A stretch of DNA of 5,364 bases. Source: Lachnoclostridium sp. UBA6475. Its GTDB lineage: Bacteria > Bacillota > Clostridia > Lachnospirales > Lachnospiraceae. The notes below the pieces were generated by a model. That model searched no databases, was not told the origin of the DNA, and saw only the letters and a list, made by a program, of their open reading frames with translations. A program made the translations under genes and the position numbers. Shown in pieces: positions 1 to 5,364 of this stretch; the first letter of the stretch is position 1, and each line of letters starts with the position of its first letter. The stretch is taken from NCBI GenBank assembly GCA_002435545.1, contig DJNB01000125.1, positions 5,829 through 11,192 on the forward strand, given 5' to 3'.

Positions 1-1
1 A

Positions 2-463
2 ACCAAGAAGGAATCGTTGCTTTCTGTCTGTGAAAATGAACTTTACAGCATGGGTGGCGAAATGACAGGCTTTGGTGTGTTGGATGTGGTAGAGCAGTAT
101 ACAATCAAAGCTCAAACGATAAAAAAGCAGATGACAATTAATCAGGGAGAAATTTACGAACTACAGGTAACTGCCGGAAAGTTAGCGAAAGCTCAGAGTC
201 AGATTGTAACATTATCCGTTGATCCTGATAAACTGAACTTTCAATCCGCATCTTCTTTTGAGGAAGAAGCGGATTTGAAAGAGGGAGTTGATGGGGTAAA
301 ACTCTTAAAATATCAACCGAAAAAAGGCGTTATGGTTCTAAAGTTGACAGGAAGCATGGAACGAGGGAATTCTTGTGAAGCCTATCAATCGGTTCCGGTA
401 GAAGCTAAAATGGATGGAAAGACAACCGTTGAAATTACTTTGACCGAAAGAAAACAGGCTTAG
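2..463 (+). CDS. 3' part of a surface-type protein with a cohesin-like beta module (5' partial)
   Basis: The frame is open from the left edge (first full codon at 2) to TAG at 461-463, so this is probably the C-terminal end of a longer protein. A TTG at 17 and ATGs at 50 and 62 are possible starts, but none has a well-spaced ribosome binding site. No signal peptide or membrane segment is visible, as expected for an internal fragment. Numbered from the TTG at 17, residues 36-145 alternate hydrophobic and polar residues in beta fashion: 'GEIYELQVTAGKL', 'IVTLSVDPDKLNFQSAS', 'GVMVLKLTGSM', 'VPVEAKMDGKTTVEITL'. This order resembles the cohesin/CBM-like beta-sandwich modules at the C-termini of clostridial surface proteins ('V.YDP..L...'), but I assign it by pattern only. 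It ends 15 nt before the next gene and is probably co-transcribed with it. Its partner or ligand is unknown. An independent small cytosolic protein is less likely. Confidence 0.6.
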   Translation, partial: TKKESLLSVCENELYSMGGEMTGFGVLDVVEQYTIKAQTIKKQMTINQGEIYELQVTAGKLAKAQSQIVTLSVDPDKLNFQSASSFEEEADLKEGVDGVKLLKYQPKKGVMVLKLTGSMERGNSCEAYQSVPVEAKMDGKTTVEITLTERKQA

Positions 464-467
464 AAAG

Positions 468-473
468 AAGGAG
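468..473 (+). promoter_or_regulatory. Ribosome binding site of the membrane-anchored helical protein
   Basis: AAGGAG lies 5 nt before the ATG at 479 and just after the stop codon of the preceding gene. It fixes the start of the second gene and suggests independent re-initiation within one transcript. Confidence 0.8.
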
Positions 474-478
474 AGTTC

Positions 479-958
479 ATGACAAAAGAACGATGGATAG
501 TTGTTGTCAGCATTATGATGTGCATTCTTGGATGTGTTTGCTTTTGGCTGGTACAAAAAAATATCCATAAAGAACAGCAAACGAAAACAGAAGAGAAAAG
601 TATTTATAAAACTTTGAGTGAATCGGATAAAAAGGCTGCGGACATTTATGCAAAACTTTATGAAGAGTCTGCGGAAAATGTATCGCGGATATATCAAAAG
701 ACAAACGACTGGGAAAAGACAAACAAACAGCTGGAAAAAGAGTTTTTTACAATCGATGAAAATATAAAGTACCAGATGCAGAAAGAAGGCTATCGCTTAG
801 AAGATTTGGAAAAAGCAGAAAAACTGTCGGTACAGACCGGAAAAAAAGCGATGGAACTGATTCGGGCAAAAGGAAAAGCCTCGGACAAGCGGAAGTGGTC
901 CGATGTGGTAAAGAAAGAGGAACTGCAGGCGGCAGAAACGACCGAGGTTCCGAAATAA
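479..958 (+). CDS. Single-pass membrane-anchored helical protein of unknown function
   Basis: This 159-residue protein starts at the ATG set by a strong AAGGAG site. Residues 1-5 (MTKER) are charged and residues 6-25 form one hydrophobic segment (IVVVSIMMCILGC...FWLV), so it is probably a membrane anchor with the rest outside the cell; the topology is inferred. Residues 30-150 are rich in Lys, Glu and Gln and should be mostly helical. The soluble part seems to hold two related modules, about 54-87 and 108-149. Each has the pattern 'A.KL...(S/T)......I...' followed by a Trp (W78, W140) and a 'W......L' helix. Pairs like this ('GY.LEDLEKAEKL ... KG ... W.DV') recur in small Bacillota proteins, but I know no named function. 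The gene lies 15 nt after the surface-type gene and 35 nt before the RHS gene, so an accessory role for the RHS protein (folding, export or tethering) is possible. Immunity is less likely, because immunity genes normally follow the toxin tip. The ILGC at 16-19 is a poor lipobox, since hydrophobic residues continue after the Cys. Confidence 0.8.
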   Translation: MTKERWIVVVSIMMCILGCVCFWLVQKNIHKEQQTKTEEKSIYKTLSESDKKAADIYAKLYEESAENVSRIYQKTNDWEKTNKQLEKEFFTIDENIKYQMQKEGYRLEDLEKAEKLSVQTGKKAMELIRAKGKASDKRKWSDVVKKEELQAAETTEVPK

Positions 959-977
959 AAAAGACATAACAGGAAGA

Positions 978-984
978 AGAGGAG
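978..984 (+). promoter_or_regulatory. Ribosome binding site of the RHS gene
   Basis: AGAGGAG is followed by a 9-nt AT-only spacer and the ATG at 994. It supports that start, as does the signal peptide that begins there. Confidence 0.8.
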
Positions 985-993
985 TTTAAATTT

Positions 994-1083
994 ATGAGAG
1001 ACTTAAGAGCAGTGATTCACGGAATTACAACAGCAGTTTTGTGCGGCATGGCAGTTTTCTCCTGCAGCACCATCAGTAAAGCT
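994..1083 (+). other. Signal peptide coding region of the RHS protein
   Basis: Residues 1-30 have a basic n-region (R2, R5, H9), an uncharged h-region (ITTAVLCGMAVF) and a polar c-region ending SKA, matching a type I signal peptidase site. The FSC at 22-24 is not a lipobox. This points to export and surface or secreted localisation, as for WapA-like proteins. Confidence 0.75.
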
Positions 1084-4000
1084 GCCGGAGAAACATATCA
1101 GACAGCAGTGGAGGCAGCCTATGGAGATACTTTTCGTGGCGTCTATGAGAACTATCTTGCCGGTTCTCCGTTAGAGGCAGAGAATCCGGACGGTGTTGAT
1201 ACGGCAAGCGGGCGGCTCATGCTTTCCCGTACCGACCTTTCCTTAGAAGGAACCGGAGGGATGGACTTGGAACTCAACCGCTATTATGACAGCAACGAAG
1301 CCAATCTCGGACATGCAACCGTCGAATATTTAGACAAACTCGAAATCGACACAGTATGGGTTAAATACCGGACACAGGATAAAAAAGAGCACAAAATCCT
1401 TGTCAACCGTGCCCTGTTATCCAAACATAAAAAAGCGTTAAAAGACCTCTTAGTTTCTTATGAAGTGGGCGAGGCTCACCGCAATGTAAAACAGGATGGG
1501 GAGGATGCGATTGAAACCAAAACCCAGCGGACGAAGATTGTCAGCCGGGAAGGGCATGACGTATACGGGATTGCCAGCGGATGGCGCTATGACCTTCCGT
1601 GGATCGAAACCGTAACACTGGCAGAAGAAGAGGGCTGGGGAAAAAATCCTGCTTATCTTCACTATGGAAGTGCCGGTGTGATTGGGATTGAAACAAACGC
1701 CGATGCGGCAGCAAAAACTTACGCAATCCAAGGACTGAGTGGCTACTCTTACGAAGATTTAAAACTGGAGGATTTTAAGCAGACGGTGGATGGCATTTCC
1801 TGTACCTACCTGCTTCGTGATAAAACCGGACTTCGCACCTATTTTAACGAAGACGGTGTCGTTGTGCTGCAAAAAGACGCCCATGACAATGCCATTACCT
1901 ATACATACACCGATGCCATTCATCTGGCAGCCATTACCGATTCCGTCGGACGAAAGATTGTATTCCATTACGAGGGAGAGGGTGATGACAAAGTGCTGAA
2001 AACCGTCACCGTGCAGGGAAAAGAAGCAGCAGGCGGCGTAACCAAGAAAACGATTACTTATGAAACGGAAGAAAAAACATACACGCCGCATCACGGCGAT
2101 GTGTTAAACGGCTTTGTGCTTACGGCGGCAACCGTCGATGGAAGCCGGGAAACCTATACCTACCGGACCGTGGAACGGCTGATGAATACTTCCGGAGCGG
2201 GAATCGCTTCCCAGCGAGTTTCCACCAATCAGAGCTATCTTCTGACAAAATGTAAGGCAAACGGCAGTGAGACCCACTATGAGTACCGTGCCTGCTCGCT
2301 GCGCGGTGAAAAAGAAGTGGGAACCGGACAGAAGAGAGATGTGGTGACGGAGCAGTTTTATGTCACCAGAGAGTATGAAAAAGACAATAAAACCGGAAAA
2401 AAATCAAACGGTACAAAGTATGACTATTTCCAGAAAAAAGGAACCGACGGACTCCGTTCCTATGATGATTTCAGGGAGCGGGAAAAAGACGATAAAGGCA
2501 ACTGGAAAACCGCTTATGAAGTCTGGCAGTACGGAAATGAAGGACTCCGCACGGTAACGGTTGTCAGCAGCTTTAATCCGAACAAATATAAAACCAACAA
2601 AAAGTATTATGATTATACCTATAAGAAATCCAAAATCAACCCGGATACTTTAAGGCTTAAAAAGGATACCAAGAAAAACGTCAGCCTTTATGTATATAAT
2701 GAAAATAAACTTCTTACCAATGAGATTCACTATGGCAAAGAAAAAGAAGAAACCATAACCTCTTATGATAATAACGGCAATGGTTCTCTTGTGGTACTCG
2801 AAACCGACAAATCGTATGGAAAGAGCGGCAAAGCAGTTACGACAAAACAAGGGTATACTTATGACCGCTGCCGAAACGTTTTAACTGAAAAAGCAAACGC
2901 CGCTTATCAGAAAAAGAATCAGGGAAAAGAACACCTTTACACGACAAGCTATACATATCCGGCAGGAACATATCCGGATTCGGACGGTGCCTTTGTCTGC
3001 CCGGTGCTTACTCAGGAATCATACAGCGGGGCAAAGATCAAAAACCGCATGGTAAGCACGATGGCGGCAAACGGTGTGGATTATGCCAGCATATCCGAGC
3101 AGAAAAGTGTAAACGGCGGCGCATACCGGACACTTACCAAAACGGATTTTACCTACGATGAACACGGCAACGAAACACGGGGCAGAGTTTATCCTTCCTA
3201 CGATACGGACGGTGAAAAAGAAGTCATTCAGAATGACTACACCTTCAATGCACTGGGCCAGCAGACCCAGACTAAGGTCACGCTTACTTCTGCGAAAAAC
3301 CCATCCGATAACCGGAGCTATGTGGAAGAAAAGACAACGTATGATTCTTTTGGCAACGAGCTTTCCTACACCGATGAAAACGGACAGACTTCCAAAACTT
3401 CCTATGATGAGGAAACCGGCGAGGAAACCGAAACCATTCGTGCCGTGGGAACCGCGTATGAATCGAAAGACAAGGAATATACCTCCGCAGACGGTTTAAA
3501 AACCATGACTGTCGATGCTTACGGACGGGTCAATATCAGTATTCAGGACGGCTTTGGCAACACGCTGATAAGCAAAGATGAGGCAGCCGGCACCTGGACG
3601 GAAAGCACCTATGAGTATGGCATCGAGGACAACGGCGGAAGCGAAACCGAAGAGACAGAAGACGATGTCGACGAAGAAAAAGAAGAAACATCCCGTCTTC
3701 TGGAAGAAAAAACATACTCGTTTGAGCCGGATGAAAAGAAATTTATTGTCAATGAAAACGGAGAAACCGTGGCAAACTTTTACATGACCGGAAAAGGCAG
3801 TGAACTGTTAAGCGGCAGCAAAAACTTTTATGACGACCTCGGCAATGAGATTGGAAGTGCCGAATTTATGAATGGAGAACTGGATAAAGCCCACTGCACT
3901 TCCTTCCAATTCAGTAAAAGTGGGACCGAAGTAACCGGCGAAGAAGATGAGGCACAGACGATTACCACCGGTTATGAAAAAGAAATCAATCCGTCTTCTT

Positions 4001-5346
4001 ATACCGAAGAAGTTGACCCGGTCAATTTTTACGATCAGTTTAACGATTCGGTGTTAAGTGAAACGATTACAAAAACCGTAACGGATGCCGAAGGCAGCAC
4101 CCTTTCCCAGACGACTACCTATCTTCGGGGAAAAAATAAGACGGAAACCGTTACCACGTATGAAAATGATGACTTTGGCAGAACGGTCAAAGAAAACACG
4201 ATTCAGAAAAAATATCAGGATGGCAGATGGCTTCCGTCTTATGAGACAGAGGTTTCTTATACTTACGATGAAAATGGAAATGTAACCGAAACCGAGACAA
4301 AGAGTCGAAAAGAAGGGGAAACCGACTGGCAGACCCAGAAAACAAAAGCCGTCTATGACAGTAAGGGACAGGTTACAAAAGAATACAGTCCGCGCGGTGT
4401 CAAAGAGAACGTGGCGGCAGCATATACTTACGACCTTTTGGGACGTAAGATCAAAGAAGAACTTCCGCAGAACAAGACAGACGGAAGTGCCGGTTACCAG
4501 ACCGTAGTAAACGAATATGATAAATCCGGCAACCTTGTGGAAACAAAAGAGCAAATCGAGGGTGACAAGAACAAAGAAATCGAGTATACTTATGATAAAC
4601 AGGGAAATCTCGTTCAGGTGAAAAGCAGTCTGGAAAATGAAAAGGCACAGTATGTCCAGTATGTTTATGACGAGCAGGGCAATAAGGTGCGCCAGTTTAC
4701 CGGTATGACCGGTCCTTTGACGGTAACGGCAGCGGCAGTTGAAAATGCCAAAGACGATGCCGGTAAGGATACCTTTACCTATGGCGGTAAAACGTATGCC
4801 GTATTGGTAACCGGGAAAAAGAAATCCGATACCATCCGGGAAACCAAGTATGTGTATGACACGAAAAACCGTCTGGTTTCTTATACCGACCCGGAAGGAA
4901 GAACGGAAACGTATACTTACGACTGCAACAGTAACCTGACGAAAACCGTAGATAAAAACGGAAATACTTTGAAAAACACATATGATAACCAGAACCGGCT
5001 GACCGAGAGGACAGCGAAGGAGAAAAAGACCGGAAAAGAAACCGTACATACTTACCGCTACAACGCCTATGGAGATGTGGCAGTACAGGATGATACACAG
5101 TTTGTGTATGGCGATGTATCCGGCCAGGTCACAAAAGAAACGACCAAACTGACAAAAAATAAGGATGTCGTAAAGAATTATACCTATGACAGTAAGGGGA
5201 ACAAATCCACTTTTTCCGTAAAAGCAGGGGAGGATACCAAACTTTCTTTGTCGTATGAGTATGATGGCAGTTCCCGACTGATTTCCGTCAAAGACAGCGA
5301 AGGAAACCAGGCTGTTTCTTATGCCTATGATACGGAGGGAAGCTGA
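994..5346 (+). CDS. Secreted RHS/YD-repeat protein (WapA-like), lacking RHS core and C-terminal effector
   Basis: This 1450-residue protein starts with a Sec signal peptide (residues 1-30: MRDLR, hydrophobic ITTAVLCGMAVF, then STISKA with likely cleavage before AGETY). Residues 65-335 look like the DUF6531-type beta domain that opens many RHS proteins: 'VDTASGRLMLSRTDLSL' (68-84), 'LELNRYYDS' (92-100), 'GWRYDLPWIE' (196-205), 'LRTYFNEDG' (280-288), 'DSVGRKIVFHYE' (316-327). Isolated YD motifs occur at about 590 and 622, and a dense tract runs from 719 to 1450 (FTYDEHGN, TTYDSFGN, NFYDDLGN, YTYDENGN, YTYDKQGN, YVYDEQGN, YTYDSKGN, YAYDTEGS). An acidic linker (878-898) and a non-YD insert (1236-1284) break the tract. 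In the family, YD repeats build a hollow shell around a polymorphic C-terminal toxin after a conserved RHS core. Here the frame ends at TGA inside a repeat ('YDTEG-S-stop'), with no core (R.YDP..GRF), toxin, LPXTG or C-terminal membrane segment. It is probably truncated or frameshifted; the -1 frame stays open. Family assignment is firm; the effector activity is unknown. Confidence 0.92.
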   Translation: MRDLRAVIHGITTAVLCGMAVFSCSTISKAAGETYQTAVEAAYGDTFRGVYENYLAGSPLEAENPDGVDTASGRLMLSRTDLSLEGTGGMDLELNRYYDSNEANLGHATVEYLDKLEIDTVWVKYRTQDKKEHKILVNRALLSKHKKALKDLLVSYEVGEAHRNVKQDGEDAIETKTQRTKIVSREGHDVYGIASGWRYDLPWIETVTLAEEEGWGKNPAYLHYGSAGVIGIETNADAAAKTYAIQGLSGYSYEDLKLEDFKQTVDGISCTYLLRDKTGLRTYFNEDGVVVLQKDAHDNAITYTYTDAIHLAAITDSVGRKIVFHYEGEGDDKVLKTVTVQGKEAAGGVTKKTITYETEEKTYTPHHGDVLNGFVLTAATVDGSRETYTYRTVERLMNTSGAGIASQRVSTNQSYLLTKCKANGSETHYEYRACSLRGEKEVGTGQKRDVVTEQFYVTREYEKDNKTGKKSNGTKYDYFQKKGTDGLRSYDDFREREKDDKGNWKTAYEVWQYGNEGLRTVTVVSSFNPNKYKTNKKYYDYTYKKSKINPDTLRLKKDTKKNVSLYVYNENKLLTNEIHYGKEKEETITSYDNNGNGSLVVLETDKSYGKSGKAVTTKQGYTYDRCRNVLTEKANAAYQKKNQGKEHLYTTSYTYPAGTYPDSDGAFVCPVLTQESYSGAKIKNRMVSTMAANGVDYASISEQKSVNGGAYRTLTKTDFTYDEHGNETRGRVYPSYDTDGEKEVIQNDYTFNALGQQTQTKVTLTSAKNPSDNRSYVEEKTTYDSFGNELSYTDENGQTSKTSYDEETGEETETIRAVGTAYESKDKEYTSADGLKTMTVDAYGRVNISIQDGFGNTLISKDEAAGTWTESTYEYGIEDNGGSETEETEDDVDEEKEETSRLLEEKTYSFEPDEKKFIVNENGETVANFYMTGKGSELLSGSKNFYDDLGNEIGSAEFMNGELDKAHCTSFQFSKSGTEVTGEEDEAQTITTGYEKEINPSSYTEEVDPVNFYDQFNDSVLSETITKTVTDAEGSTLSQTTTYLRGKNKTETVTTYENDDFGRTVKENTIQKKYQDGRWLPSYETEVSYTYDENGNVTETETKSRKEGETDWQTQKTKAVYDSKGQVTKEYSPRGVKENVAAAYTYDLLGRKIKEELPQNKTDGSAGYQTVVNEYDKSGNLVETKEQIEGDKNKEIEYTYDKQGNLVQVKSSLENEKAQYVQYVYDEQGNKVRQFTGMTGPLTVTAAAVENAKDDAGKDTFTYGGKTYAVLVTGKKKSDTIRETKYVYDTKNRLVSYTDPEGRTETYTYDCNSNLTKTVDKNGNTLKNTYDNQNRLTERTAKEKKTGKETVHTYRYNAYGDVAVQDDTQFVYGDVSGQVTKETTKLTKNKDVVKNYTYDSKGNKSTFSVKAGEDTKLSLSYEYDGSSRLISVKDSEGNQAVSYAYDTEGS
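3148..5343 (+). repeat. YD-repeat (RHS repeat) coding tract
   Basis: Residues 719-1450 contain at least 16 literal YDxxxx motifs, mostly (Y/T)xYDxxGN, plus degenerate copies such as 'YTFNALGQ', 'YRYNAYGD' and 'DGFGN'. Spacing is often near 21-25 residues (for example 1119, 1144, 1173, 1198, 1223 and 1286, 1307, 1328), the usual YD-repeat period. At DNA level the repeat signature TATACTTAYGA (encoding YTYD) recurs at 4258, 4423, 4585 and 4912, with an outlying copy at 2854. The tract ends abruptly at the TGA in the last motif. Confidence 0.85.
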
Positions 5347-5348
5347 GG

Positions 5349-5361
5349 TGCTATAATATAG
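5349..5361 (+). promoter_or_regulatory. Possible extended -10 promoter just after the RHS stop
   Basis: TGCTATAAT at 5349-5357 is a perfect extended -10 element (TGnTATAAT) of the housekeeping sigma type, starting 3 nt after the TGA. No good -35 hexamer is visible 15-19 bp upstream, which extended -10 promoters can tolerate. The -10 lies within an 11-nt palindrome (CTATA-A-TATAG, 5351-5361). If real, it would drive a gene beyond the right edge. A chance match in AT-rich sequence cannot be excluded. Confidence 0.35.
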
Positions 5362-5364
5362 TTG

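Noticed and set aside
17..19. TTG as the true start of the first gene, with AAGGA at 8-12
   Set aside because: The spacing is only 4 nt, the frame is open to the left edge, and the encoded N-terminus looks internal. A partial gene is more likely, though the TTG cannot be excluded.
344..349. TTGACA as a -35 box for the second gene
   Set aside because: There is no TATAAT-like -10 at 16-18 bp; it lies in coding sequence and encodes part of 'KLTGSM'.
524..535. Lipobox in the small anchored protein (ILGC)
   Set aside because: Leu at -2 is uncommon, and hydrophobic residues continue after the Cys (VCFWLV), which fits a membrane span better than a lipoprotein.
4699..4713. Hairpin from two ACCGGT palindromes around ATG as a terminator
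   Set aside because: It has no T-tract after it and encodes the in-frame 'TGMTG' of the RHS protein.
4054..5049. Long minus-strand open frame (about 331 codons) opposite the RHS gene
   Set aside because: It lies wholly against a well-supported YD-repeat coding tract. Its protein is an implausible Phe/Ile/Cys-rich product of reverse-reading Lys/Glu/Thr codons, and I saw no ribosome binding site for it.
5334..5346. Programmed -1 frameshift at the RHS end (G GGA AGC with the SD-like GGAGG)
   Set aside because: The heptamer does not fit X XXY YYZ, the SD-like sequence overlaps the slip site rather than lying about 10 nt upstream, and downstream structure cannot be seen. A mutation or junction is simpler.
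5344..5346. TGA read as selenocysteine or suppressed
   Set aside because: The same frame meets TAG at 5359-5361, so readthrough would add only four codons beyond the TGA.

Overview
The window looks like chromosomal DNA of a Gram-positive anaerobe of the Bacillota, most likely a Lachnospiraceae-type Clostridium relative. The reasons are strong AAGGAG/AGAGGAG ribosome binding sites, moderate GC, Lys/Glu/Thr-rich proteins, and a WapA-like secreted RHS/YD-repeat protein with a Gram-positive style signal peptide. No database search was possible, so the taxonomy is an inference.

Layout: three genes run on the plus strand, tightly spaced and probably co-transcribed. (1) Positions 2-463: the 3' part of a reading frame that is open at the left edge. 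It encodes a beta-rich, cohesin-like extracellular-type module. (2) Positions 479-958: a small protein with one N-terminal membrane segment followed by a charged helical domain that seems to hold two related copies of a Trp-containing helical module. (3) Positions 994-5343 (stop 5344-5346): a 1450-residue exported RHS-family protein with signal peptide, an N-terminal DUF6531-like beta domain, and a long tract of YD repeats broken by an acidic linker and a non-YD insert. The gaps are 15 and 35 nt and contain ribosome binding sites but no terminator or evident promoter. No stretch over 300 bases lacks a gene.

How they may work together: RHS/WapA-type proteins form a YD-repeat shell that presents a variable C-terminal effector. 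The two upstream genes may encode surface or membrane accessory factors of the same locus; this rests only on operon structure. The main oddity is the 3' end. The RHS frame stops in the middle of a YD repeat, with no RHS core, no toxin tip and no wall anchor. Of the two alternative frames, only -1 stays open to the window edge, and it rebuilds a plausible repeat start (YDTEGKL). An extended -10 promoter-like sequence inside a small palindrome follows the stop at once. This is either a frameshifted gene or a truncated RHS scaffold joined to a new transcription unit; 18 bases of downstream sequence cannot decide.

No RNA genes, CRISPR arrays, insertion sequences or origins were seen.
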